In this document: piece by piece, positions 35,491-43,947 of the stretch | How positions within the stretch are numbered: the first letter of the stretch is position 1 | Layout: every line of letters begins with the position of its first letter | NCBI RefSeq assembly: GCF_019802045.1 | Contig: NZ_JAHVHU010000009.1 | Location: 1-64,000, forward strand | Reading direction: 5' to 3' | Length of the DNA stretch: 64,000 bases | DNA from: Membranihabitans marinus | GTDB taxonomy: Bacteria; Bacteroidota; Bacteroidia; Chitinophagales; Saprospiraceae | Translations under genes and position numbers: made by a program | The notes under the pieces: generated by a model | Seen by the model: only the letters and a program-made list of their open reading frames with translations | Told to the model about the DNA's origin: nothing | Database searches by the model: none

Positions 35491-37200
35491 TTACTTTTTC
35501 TTGCGGCCTTTTCCTTTCGATTTTCGTTTTTTGAACTGGCCCTTTCGTTCATTGCCTGCGCCACGTTTCCCTTTTCTTTTATTCCGGCCGCCACCCCGAT
35601 TTTTCCGACCCGTATCTTTAGAGATTTCGATGTTGATATTCCGGCCTTCCAGCTTGAACCCATTAAAGGCATTCATGACCATATCCTGGTGCACGGTATC
35701 CGTATTGAAAAAGGAAAAGCTATCTTTTACATCCACGCGATACACCTCTTCTTTGCCCAGATTCAATAAATCGCGGAGGAAGTCTTTTAGGCTCATCCAA
35801 TCAAAATCGTCCCGGGCACCCACATTGATGAAGTACCGGGTGCTGTCTTCGTTCCCGCCGGAACCACCCTGATCTGCTGATGCATTCAGGTCTTTACTGT
35901 CTTTATAGTAGTTCAAAAAGCGGGTAAATTCTACCGAAAATACTTTCTGGATCAACTCTTCTTTTGAAAAATCAGACAGTACCTCGTTGATGACGGGAAG
36001 ATAAGCGTCTATTTCCGGATTAATTTCAGAATTCTTGATGTTATTGGCCAGGTTAAACATCTGGACCTCACAAATTTCTATACCCGACGGAATTTCCTTG
36101 GCTACAAATTTCTTTTGGATTCTCTTTTCAATGGCCTTGATCTTCCGGACTTCACTTTTAGAAACGATCACCATGGAAACACCTGTTTTTCCGGCCCGAC
36201 CCGTCCGACCACTTCGGTGCGTATATATTTCAGTTTCGTCCGGGAGTTGGTAATTAATGACATGGGTAATATCGTCTACATCGATCCCGCGTGCCGCTAC
36301 ATCGGTGGCTACCAGCATTTGAATCTGTCGGTTGCGAAAGGATTTCATGACCAGGTCCCGTTGGTTTTGACTCAGGTCTCCATGTATTGCGCCGGCATTG
36401 TAACCGTCTTCAATCAGTTTTTCGGCTACTTTTTGCGTGTCTCTTTTGGTTCGGCAGAAAATGACAGAAAAGATATCCGGGTTGGCATCAGCGAGGCGCT
36501 TTAAGGCATTGTATCGATCTCTGGCATTGACTACATAGTATTCGTGTGATACCTGGTCCGACCCCACATTCTTGGTGCCCACAGTAATTTCTACGGGAGA
36601 ATTCATGAAGTTTTTCGCGATGGTCGACACCTGCTTTGGCATCGTTGCGCTAAAAAGCCAGGTACTTTTGGCCTTGGGTGAATGAGAAAGGATTTCACTG
36701 ATGTCTTCGTAAAAACCCATATTGAGCATTTCATCAGCCTCATCCAGTACACAATATTCAATTTTTGAAATATCAATCAGTCCACGGCCAATCATGTCTT
36801 TCATACGACCCGGTGTCGCAACGATGATTTGGGCGCCTTTTTTGATCTGACGTGCTTGTTCGGTAATGCTTGCCCCACCATAAATAGCGGTCACATTCAA
36901 ACCCGGCATATATTTGCCATACGCCTCCATTTCATTGGTGATTTGCAAGCAGAGCTCACGGGTAGGCGAAAGAATAAGCCCTTGTGTGGTTCGATTGTTG
37001 GGGTCTATTTTTTGCAACATTGGGAAACCAAATGCTGCGGTTTTGCCCGTTCCGGTCTGTGCCAGAGAAACCATGTCGGTTCCACGGTTCAATAAAATGG
37101 GAATGGCTTTTTTTTGTACTTCCGAAGGGGTTTCAAACCCCATATCGGCAATGGCTTTTAGAAGGTACTCTTCTAAGCCGAGTGCTTTGAATGCTGTCAT
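35491..37200 (-). CDS. deaD: DEAD-box RNA helicase (DeaD/CsdA type)
   Basis: A 569-residue ATP-dependent RNA helicase. Motifs in order are the Q motif (GFETPSEVQ), I (AQTGTGKT), Ia (PTRELCLQ), II (DEAD), III (SAT), V (ARGID) and VI (HRSGRTGR). After the two RecA domains (to about residue 365) comes a DbpA-type RNA-binding domain (about 450-530; RYFINVGARDDFDW, INIEISKD), then a Lys/Arg/Gly-rich tail. That layout matches DeaD/CsdA helicases, which help ribosome assembly and mRNA turnover, especially in the cold. The leader upstream carries a terminator-like hairpin at about 37302-37335, suggesting regulated read-through. A MITE-like element lies beyond the stop. Confidence 0.93.
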   Translation of the reverse strand: MTAFKALGLEEYLLKAIADMGFETPSEVQKKAIPILLNRGTDMVSLAQTGTGKTAAFGFPMLQKIDPNNRTTQGLILSPTRELCLQITNEMEAYGKYMPGLNVTAIYGGASITEQARQIKKGAQIIVATPGRMKDMIGRGLIDISKIEYCVLDEADEMLNMGFYEDISEILSHSPKAKSTWLFSATMPKQVSTIAKNFMNSPVEITVGTKNVGSDQVSHEYYVVNARDRYNALKRLADANPDIFSVIFCRTKRDTQKVAEKLIEDGYNAGAIHGDLSQNQRDLVMKSFRNRQIQMLVATDVAARGIDVDDITHVINYQLPDETEIYTHRSGRTGRAGKTGVSMVIVSKSEVRKIKAIEKRIQKKFVAKEIPSGIEICEVQMFNLANNIKNSEINPEIDAYLPVINEVLSDFSKEELIQKVFSVEFTRFLNYYKDSKDLNASADQGGSGGNEDSTRYFINVGARDDFDWMSLKDFLRDLLNLGKEEVYRVDVKDSFSFFNTDTVHQDMVMNAFNGFKLEGRNINIEISKDTGRKNRGGGRNKRKGKRGAGNERKGQFKKRKSKGKGRKKK

Positions 37201-37864
37201 GGTATTAAATTATGTTTTTTATATGCGTGCTAATGGGAAGTTACTGGACATATAAAAAACGGACAGCTTCACTATAACACTCCTCACCCTGAGGATCATT
37301 CAAAAAACCGATGTATTCAGACATCGATTTTTTTTCAGGGCACAAAAGTAATGTTTACTTTTTAGTTCGCGGCAGGAGTTTCGTTTTATTTCATAAAATA
37401 ATGAAAAATTAATGGTTGTCTCGAAGCGTGGTCGATCTGTTTGGTGGGGAATGGATGTGGCATATCCGACCAATTCTGCGGGTCCCGACAGTCATCATCG
37501 AGGGAAGGAATCTGCATTCTTTTTATAGTATTTAGCCCGATATTGTGTTGATCTTTACGTTTTGACTGAAAATCTAATTTGCAATTTGGAGCATATCGGT
37601 ATTGTCCTTAATTTAACGGACGAACTGCTATTATAAGCACTGTTTTTCGATGCGGTTATTTCACATTTGATTTTGAAAATTTATTTGATTCATTCATGCA
37701 ATGAACCGTGCTTTTTAGATGGTTTGTAAAAGTAAGTCTGATCAACCCCAGCAGAATACGGTGATGTACGCTAATGCAGAATAATGCCATGGGGAGGTGA
37801 CGATGTAGTTTTAACCCCGGTTCAAATTTGAATTTCGAGCCGGTTGAAATTAAAATAAAACGCC
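37201..37864. other. Long divergent intergenic region with helicase leader
   Basis: This 664-bp region lies between the DEAD-box helicase (leftward) and the Na+/solute symporter (rightward). The first 140 bp hold the helicase leader hairpins. The remaining roughly 500 bp contain no open frame of note and no recognised RNA family; they are A/T-rich with scattered short repeats. A long untranslated leader for the helicase and a promoter for the symporter operon must lie here. Confidence 0.45.
37302..37335 (-). terminator. Terminator-like hairpin in the DEAD-box helicase leader
   Basis: Read leftward (the helicase direction), an A tract leads into CGATGT, a six-base loop, ACATCG, then G and six T. 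The stem extends through a G-U pair into A-U pairs, giving a classical intrinsic terminator about 100 bp before the helicase ATG. Read rightward, the same hairpin is also followed by eight T. A second small stem (CCTCA-CCC-TGAGG, 37282-37294) lies between it and the gene. The position fits an attenuator controlling the helicase. Confidence 0.6.
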
Positions 37865-39373
37865 ATGCTCACAGGAGTCGATTATTTTGTTGTGATTGCT
37901 TACATCATTGGGATGTTGTTGCTCGGACTTTATTTCAAGCGGTTTGTGGATAGTTCTGAAGATTATTTCCTGGGAGGACGAAGCCTTCCGTTCTGGGCGA
38001 TCGGAATGTCCATTGTAGTTTCTGACATCGGTGCGCTGGATTTTGTCGGTGTTTCCGGTCAGGCGTACCGATACGGTGTGTCAGTCGGGAACTTTGACTG
38101 GGTAGGCTCGGTACCTGCCATGCTCCTGGCGGCCTTTATTTTCATTCCCTATTTTTGGCGCGGTGGAATGTACACCATCCCGGAATATCTGGGCAAGCGG
38201 TACAATCTATCTGTCCGGACGATCGCATCACTGACGTGGATCTTGTTTTTTGCTTTGGATCTGGGAGTGCTTTTCTGGTCCAGTGCGGTGTTGTTAAATG
38301 TCTTGCTGGGATGGACGATATGGTCCTCCATCCTGATCACAGCAGGTGTCGTGGGGCTTTATACCTATTTCGGGGGGATCACAGCGGTGATCATGACCGA
38401 TGTGGTGCAGATGGTGATCATGTTTGTAGGTGGTGCAGCACTCGTTTATCTCAGTCTCGATGCGGTCGGTGGCTGGGACAATCTGGTGGATAAGGTCTAC
38501 AATATGGGGCCGGAATATCGGGAGCATTTTCACATCATCCAGCCATCGGATACCAAGTCCCCCTTTCCCTGGACCGGCATTCTTTTTGGTCTGACCTTTG
38601 TTATGTCCAATGCCTATATGATCGGTAATCAATCGATCGTGCAGCGGTGTTTGACCGCAAAAAATGAATGGCATGCCAAAGCCAGTATGATTCTGGCCTC
38701 GGCGTTGAAAATGGCCATTCCTGTTCTAGTTCTATTTCCTGGTTTAATGGCCATCGTGGTTCATCCGGGGTTGGCTGACGGGGATCAGGCGTTGCCGATG
38801 ATGATCAAGACGATTCTACCCCCCGGTCTAGTGGGACTGATGTTTGCTGCATTTTTTGCCGGGTTGATGTCCAGTGTGGATTCATTGCTCAACTCCACAG
38901 CAACCCTGTTTACCAAGGATATTTATGAACCTTTTATCAAAAAAGACGGGGATGATGACCATTATTTAAAAGTCGGAAAACTAACCACGTTGGTACTGCT
39001 GCTTATTGGCGTAGCGACCGCACCGATCAGTTCAGGATTCCCCGGAATTTATGTGGCGATCCAAACGTTTATGTCGTTTTTTCAGGGTCCTTTGTTTGCG
39101 ATCTTGTTACTGGGTATCTTTTGGAAAAAATCAACTCCGCTGGGTGGACTCTCCGCGTTGGTTATAGGTATCGGTTCGGCAATCCTAATGCACATTTTCA
39201 AAGGGCAGTTTTTCCATATCGAAGATCCATTCCTTTTCATCTCCTGGTGGTCGTTTTTGGTTGGTTTTGTGGTGAATGTCGTGGTCAGTTTGATGACAAG
39301 ACCCCATACCAAAGAACACTTGAAAGGACTGGTATATGATCCGAAAATATTGAGTACATCTAAAGAAATATAG
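37865..39373 (+). CDS. Sodium:solute symporter (SSS family)
   Basis: A 502-residue inner-membrane protein with about 13 membrane segments. It begins with an out-facing helix (LTGVDYFVVIAYIIGMLLLGLYFKR) and has the SSS hallmarks SSEDYFLGGRSLPFWAIG, the segment SDIGALDFVGVSGQAYRYG, and FAAFFAGLMSSVDSLLNSTATLFTKDIY, whose SS-S-LNS-T residues form the Na2 sodium site. It imports a sugar or related solute with Na+. It is the first gene of a rightward operon with a small membrane protein, a second small membrane protein, a GH2 glycosidase, a DegT aminotransferase and a Gfo/Idh dehydrogenase, so the cargo is probably an amino-sugar glycoside or oligosaccharide. Confidence 0.92.
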   Translation: MLTGVDYFVVIAYIIGMLLLGLYFKRFVDSSEDYFLGGRSLPFWAIGMSIVVSDIGALDFVGVSGQAYRYGVSVGNFDWVGSVPAMLLAAFIFIPYFWRGGMYTIPEYLGKRYNLSVRTIASLTWILFFALDLGVLFWSSAVLLNVLLGWTIWSSILITAGVVGLYTYFGGITAVIMTDVVQMVIMFVGGAALVYLSLDAVGGWDNLVDKVYNMGPEYREHFHIIQPSDTKSPFPWTGILFGLTFVMSNAYMIGNQSIVQRCLTAKNEWHAKASMILASALKMAIPVLVLFPGLMAIVVHPGLADGDQALPMMIKTILPPGLVGLMFAAFFAGLMSSVDSLLNSTATLFTKDIYEPFIKKDGDDDHYLKVGKLTTLVLLLIGVATAPISSGFPGIYVAIQTFMSFFQGPLFAILLLGIFWKKSTPLGGLSALVIGIGSAILMHIFKGQFFHIEDPFLFISWWSFLVGFVVNVVVSLMTRPHTKEHLKGLVYDPKILSTSKEI

Positions 39374-39374
39374 T

Positions 39375-39590
39375 ATGCTAAACTTTGACTGGCTTTCAGG
39401 AATATCACAGGAAACGGCCCGATACATATTTTTAGGGCTATATGTCCTCATCGGGGGGCTGGTTCTACTCATTCCCACCGATTATATTTATGTTGGCGTG
39501 AAAAAAGAGGATCGGCATTGGTACAACAATCTGAAATTGTGGGCGATATGTTCTTTATCTATCCTCTTTTTTATATACTATATCTTTTAA
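39375..39590 (+). CDS. Small two-helix membrane protein linked to the symporter
   Basis: A 71-residue protein whose ATG comes one base after the symporter stop codon, so the two are almost certainly co-translated. It has two hydrophobic segments (about 17-33 and 53-71, the latter LWAICSLSILFFIYYIF at the very C-terminus) joined by a charged loop with VGVKKEDRHWYNN. I know no function for it. Small proteins directly behind SSS genes in Bacteroidota are often accessory subunits, which is the natural guess here. Confidence 0.75.
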   Translation: MLNFDWLSGISQETARYIFLGLYVLIGGLVLLIPTDYIYVGVKKEDRHWYNNLKLWAICSLSILFFIYYIF

Positions 39591-39776
39591 AAAACCAACT
39601 ACACATACGATGCGCTTAGAATGGAATGCTCATATTTACAACAGCTTGATTCGTTTCAGCAGGATAATGACGGGTGATTTAGCCATCTAATCCGCGTGCG
39701 GAGAGCCGAGTTATCAAAAAATACGCGGTGGCCATACAGATAACTCACTAACTACTAACCTAATAACTAATAAGCA

Positions 39777-40028
39777 ATGAATGCAATCGAAAAACAGGGA
39801 AAATTAAAGACCTGCCAGATCAATAACGCACTTGGATTTTTCATGCTTCTTTTCGGATTTATCGTGGTGTTCTCGGTATCACTATCAGAAACATTTACAC
39901 AGAAGATGACCAACATAATTGCAGGCGGCGTCATTGTATGTATTGGCGGGGGGATGATGTGGAATGCCCGAAGACTGATTAAGAAATATGATCTCAAAAA
40001 TAAAGAAAACAGGCTAAATCAAACATGA
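39777..40028 (+). CDS. Small membrane protein upstream of the GH2 gene
   Basis: An 83-residue protein with two predicted membrane helices (about 20-37, ALGFFMLLFGFIVVFSVS, and 49-63, IIAGGVIVCIGGGMM) and a charged C-terminal tail. Its stop overlaps the GH2 start by four bases, which ties it to the operon. There is a 186-bp gap before it after the previous small gene, with an A/T-rich stretch that could hold a secondary promoter. The role is unknown. Confidence 0.65.
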   Translation: MNAIEKQGKLKTCQINNALGFFMLLFGFIVVFSVSLSETFTQKMTNIIAGGVIVCIGGGMMWNARRLIKKYDLKNKENRLNQT

Positions 40029-42607
40029 GTAAATTGTTCAATGTGGTATTGTCAGACGGCTGGAAAGTGTTTTCTTCCGAAAGCACTGCGCATTCCGGTC
40101 AGGTGCTTTCAACAGATGCTTCCTTTTCTCAGAACGGATATGCAACCAGTGTGCCCGCCACTGTTTTAGGTGCTTTGGTTGAAAATGACGTCTACAAGGA
40201 CCCGTACTTTGGAGAAAATCTAAAAGCTATTCCGACCGATCAATTCAAGGTTCCATGGTGGTATACAACTACTTTTTCCATTGAAGAAGATCTTTCTGGT
40301 CTCTATGGGATGCTGTATTTTGACGGTATTAATTATAAGGCCAATGTCTGGTTAAATGGGAATCTGATAGCGGATAGCGGGCTCATTGATGGAGCATATA
40401 AACGGACATCGGTCGATGTGACTACGGCCATACGCAAAGGCGAAAATATCCTGGCCATAGAAGTTATCCCACCTGTGCCCGGTGATTTTAGTACCGGTTT
40501 TGTGGATTGGAATCCGGCTCCGCCCGATGGCAATATGGGAGTTTTCAGACCTGTTATACTGCGTCTTCATCGGGGTGTGCGTGTCGAAAATCCATTCGTT
40601 CGTTCCCGGATTGATTTTAATGATCCTGTGTCGGCCAAGCTGACCGTTTCAGCAGAATTATCCAATGATGCGGATCAAGCGATCGAGGGTGTATTAAAAG
40701 GTAAAATAGGTGATGCTGTGTTTCAACAACCCGTCACTCTGTCACCGGGCGGAAGCAAGGTAAAGGTTGTTTTTACTCCGGAAGATTATGATCCATTAAT
40801 ATTATCCAATCCAAAACTATGGTGGCCCTATCAGTTGGGCGAACCACATTTGTACGATCTGGACATGCGATTCGAAGTGAATGGAGTAGTTTCCAGTGAA
40901 TCGAGAACGCGGTTCGGGATCCGTGAGATAAAGGATTACTGGCTGGAAGATACCCACAGAGGATACATGGTTAATGGCGTGAAAGTACTGATCAAAGGAG
41001 CGGGTTGGACGGATGACTTATTGCTCATGGACAGCCATGAAAAAATTGAAGCCCAGGTCAGATATGTCAAGCACATGAATATGAACTGCATCCGTCTGGA
41101 AGGATTTTGGGGAACCGATAAAAAGCTTTATGATCTATGTGATGAGTATGGGATTCTTTTGATGGCGGGATGGAGCTGCCACTGGGAGCATGAGATTCAT
41201 ATGGGCATACCCGTGAATGAACGTTATGGAGCAGTTTACAAACCCGATGACATCGAACATGTGGCTCAGGCCTGGGAGGATCAGTTGCTTTGGTTGCGAA
41301 ATCACCCCAGTATATTTGTGTGGACAGTAGCGAGTGACAAAGTGCCGATCACTGAACTGGAACAAAAATACATCGATACTTTTGCAGAATATGATCCCGA
41401 TCGGCCCTATCTGAACTCCACCGGAGGGGTAGGTAGCGACCAGCATGTGATCGGCCCGGAAGATGTTATCAGTGAAATTAGTGGCTCTTCCGGTGTGAAA
41501 ATGCTGGGTCCTTACGCGTATACCGCACCCGGATATTGGTATACGGACACCCAATTCGGGGGTGCCTATGGATTTAATACGGAAACCGGACCAGGTGCTC
41601 AAGTGCCCCAGTTGGAGAGTTTGAGGAAATTTATCCCGGAGGATCAGCTGTGGCCGGTCAACGAAGTCTGGGATTACCACTGCGGTCGCTATGAATTTTC
41701 GACCATCAATCGATTTATCACCGCCATCAATGAGCGCTATGGGACGCCGAAAGATATAACAGAATTTGATCGAAAAGCGCAGGCCATGAATTATGAGCTG
41801 ATGCGGCCGATGTTCGAAGCTTTTCAGGTAAATAAAAAGAAGGCAACCGGTGTGATTCAGTGGATGTTGAATGGGGCCTGGCCAAAAATGTATTGGCAGT
41901 TGTATGACTACTACCTCAATCCCAATGGCGCATTTTATGCAACGCTCAAAGCGTGTGAACCACTTCAACTAATCTACAACTATGGGAATCAACAGGTCTA
42001 TGGGGTGAATGATTACCAACAGCCTGTGAATGGCTTGAAAGCGCACATCCGGGGCTATGACATTCATTCGAAAGTTATTTTCGAAGAAATAATCACCTTT
42101 GATGCCGAACCGGATTCATCGGTCTCTCTTTTTCAAATCGAGAAATTAAAGGATATGTCAACGACCTGGTTTTTGGATTTGCGGCTGTATGACGCCAATG
42201 AAGTCCCAATAAGTACCAATTTTTATTGGTTGTCTACCAAAGAGGAAATTCTTGATTATGAGGCTGATCTTGGTGATTTTGCCTACCACACACCCAGCAA
42301 GCAGTATGCGGACTTGCGGCAACTCAATGAACTCAAGTCTACCACGGTCGCGGTGTCTTATGAGGTTAGCGATGCCAAGTCAGGGCGTGAAATTGTGGTC
42401 CACCTGGAAAACACGGGGAATACCATCGCTTTTATGATCAATCTTAAATTGATAGATCAACAAACGAACGAACTGATTCTCCCCGTTTTTTGGAATGATA
42501 ACTTCGTCAGTCTTCTGCCCGGGGAAAAGCGAACTCTACAGGCTGGATTTGAATCCGATGGCCAACCCGAACTTCAGGTGGAGGGCTGGAATATGAAGAG
42601 CATGTGA
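40025..42607 (+). CDS. GH2-family glycosidase of exo-beta-D-glucosaminidase type, without signal peptide
   Basis: An 860-residue GH2 protein with sugar-binding, Ig-like, TIM-barrel and C-terminal beta domains. GFVDWNPAPPDGNMGVFRPV at residues 158-177 matches exo-beta-D-glucosaminidases such as CsxA. The usual GH2 Asn-Glu acid/base motif is replaced by WTVASDKVP (S437-D438); in the glucosaminidase subfamily an aspartate serves as general acid. The nucleophile is probably E520 in GFNTETGPGA. There is no signal peptide, so cleavage should be intracellular, after import by the symporter five open frames upstream in the same operon. It overlaps the preceding small membrane protein by ATGA and is followed by a DegT aminotransferase. 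Confidence 0.85.
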   Translation: MSKLFNVVLSDGWKVFSSESTAHSGQVLSTDASFSQNGYATSVPATVLGALVENDVYKDPYFGENLKAIPTDQFKVPWWYTTTFSIEEDLSGLYGMLYFDGINYKANVWLNGNLIADSGLIDGAYKRTSVDVTTAIRKGENILAIEVIPPVPGDFSTGFVDWNPAPPDGNMGVFRPVILRLHRGVRVENPFVRSRIDFNDPVSAKLTVSAELSNDADQAIEGVLKGKIGDAVFQQPVTLSPGGSKVKVVFTPEDYDPLILSNPKLWWPYQLGEPHLYDLDMRFEVNGVVSSESRTRFGIREIKDYWLEDTHRGYMVNGVKVLIKGAGWTDDLLLMDSHEKIEAQVRYVKHMNMNCIRLEGFWGTDKKLYDLCDEYGILLMAGWSCHWEHEIHMGIPVNERYGAVYKPDDIEHVAQAWEDQLLWLRNHPSIFVWTVASDKVPITELEQKYIDTFAEYDPDRPYLNSTGGVGSDQHVIGPEDVISEISGSSGVKMLGPYAYTAPGYWYTDTQFGGAYGFNTETGPGAQVPQLESLRKFIPEDQLWPVNEVWDYHCGRYEFSTINRFITAINERYGTPKDITEFDRKAQAMNYELMRPMFEAFQVNKKKATGVIQWMLNGAWPKMYWQLYDYYLNPNGAFYATLKACEPLQLIYNYGNQQVYGVNDYQQPVNGLKAHIRGYDIHSKVIFEEIITFDAEPDSSVSLFQIEKLKDMSTTWFLDLRLYDANEVPISTNFYWLSTKEEILDYEADLGDFAYHTPSKQYADLRQLNELKSTTVAVSYEVSDAKSGREIVVHLENTGNTIAFMINLKLIDQQTNELILPVFWNDNFVSLLPGEKRTLQAGFESDGQPELQVEGWNMKSM

Positions 42608-42660
42608 ATGAATATTTTTAAAATGATGGAGTGATACCACTCCGGATAAATATTTAGTTT

Positions 42661-43947
42661 ATGAAAAATTTGGCATTAACGGGTGGTAAGTCTACCCGGG
42701 ATGTAAAGACGAATCCTTGGCCACAATGGCCGATTTGGGGTCCGGAAGAAGAAAAAGCTTTGCTGGAGGTGTTGCATAGTGGTGTGTGGTCCTATAATGG
42801 CCCGAAGGAAACCGAATTCAATAAACGCTTTGCGGAATTCACGGGCGTCCGTCATGCTATTTGTGCCGTGAATGGTACGGTAACCTTACAGATCGCTTTG
42901 GAAGCACTCGGCATAGGTCTCGGTGATGAAGTGATCATTCCCGGACTGACCTGGCAGGCGACAGCAGCTACTGTGATCGACGTCAATGCGATTCCGGTGT
43001 TGGTTGATGTGATGGAAGATACCTGGTGCATCGATCCGGAAGCAGTACGGAAAGCGATTACCCCGAAAACGAAAGCTATTGTTCCTGTCCATTTGTACGG
43101 CGGGTTTGCTGACATGGATGCCATTATGGAAATCGCTCATGAACACGATCTATTCGTTATTGAAGATTGTGCGCACAAACACGGAGGAGAATGGAAGGGT
43201 AAAAAAGCTGGAAGTATCGGTGATGTCGGGAGTTTTAGTTTTCAGTTGTCCAAGCATCTTACAGCAGGTGAAGGGGGTGTGGTGACGACCAATAACGTCG
43301 ACCTGGCAGAGCGGCTGGATGCACTTCGCAATTGTGGGCGAAGACCGGAAGGCGATTCACTGATCGGGGCGGACAAAGGCATTGGAACCTATGGAGACGA
43401 TGGTAATTTCATACAATCCGGTAATTACAGAATCACCGAATTTCAGGCAGCTATACTTATTGAAGGTTTGAAGAGGATGCCCGGACAAAACGCCACGCGC
43501 GATGCGAACGGCGCCTACCTTAATGCGTTATTAAAGGATATTCCTGGTATTACGCCCTTGAGACGAGATGAACGGGAAACTAAAAAAGCGTATTTTAATT
43601 TTGCTTTTCGTTACCACCAAGAGGAATTTAAAGGATTGTCTGTGGATCGATTTCGAAGTGCTTTGGAGGCTGAATTGGGGATCGTCGTTGATGCGTGCTA
43701 TGAACCTTTGAATAATTGTTCGTTGTATGTACCCCATACCAAGCCATCCCGCCACAAGCTGAACGAAGAATATTGGGCCGCTATTGATCCGAAGCGCTTT
43801 TCACTGCCGGTGTGCGAACGAATTTACCGGGAAGAATCCGTGTGTTTGCATCATAAGGTCCTGTTGGGGTCTGAGCAAGACATGGATGGGATAGCCGAGG
43901 CAATAAGGAAAGTGTATGAACACGCCGATGAATTGATGACAGCATGA
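42661..43947 (+). CDS. DegT/DnrJ/EryC1/StrS-family PLP aminotransferase
   Basis: A 428-residue fold-type I PLP enzyme acting on keto-sugars or keto-cyclitols. It has the cofactor-binding aspartate D169 in VIEDCAHKHG and the Schiff-base lysine K198 in SFSFQLSKHLTAGEGG. The opening LALTGGKSTR-PWPQWP and the general layout resemble the inosose aminotransferases (StsC type) of aminoglycoside pathways. Combined with the next gene, a Gfo/Idh dehydrogenase whose start overlaps its stop by four bases, it suggests an oxidise-then-transaminate or deaminate-then-reduce step on a sugar ring. It probably metabolises the product of the GH2 enzyme. Confidence 0.9.
   Translation: MKNLALTGGKSTRDVKTNPWPQWPIWGPEEEKALLEVLHSGVWSYNGPKETEFNKRFAEFTGVRHAICAVNGTVTLQIALEALGIGLGDEVIIPGLTWQATAATVIDVNAIPVLVDVMEDTWCIDPEAVRKAITPKTKAIVPVHLYGGFADMDAIMEIAHEHDLFVIEDCAHKHGGEWKGKKAGSIGDVGSFSFQLSKHLTAGEGGVVTTNNVDLAERLDALRNCGRRPEGDSLIGADKGIGTYGDDGNFIQSGNYRITEFQAAILIEGLKRMPGQNATRDANGAYLNALLKDIPGITPLRRDERETKKAYFNFAFRYHQEEFKGLSVDRFRSALEAELGIVVDACYEPLNNCSLYVPHTKPSRHKLNEEYWAAIDPKRFSLPVCERIYREESVCLHHKVLLGSEQDMDGIAEAIRKVYEHADELMTA

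Noticed and set aside
41135-41968. 277-codon open frame antisense to the GH2 gene
   Set aside because: Shadow of the coding bias of the GH2 gene; composition rich in His, Ile and Phe with no recognisable motif.
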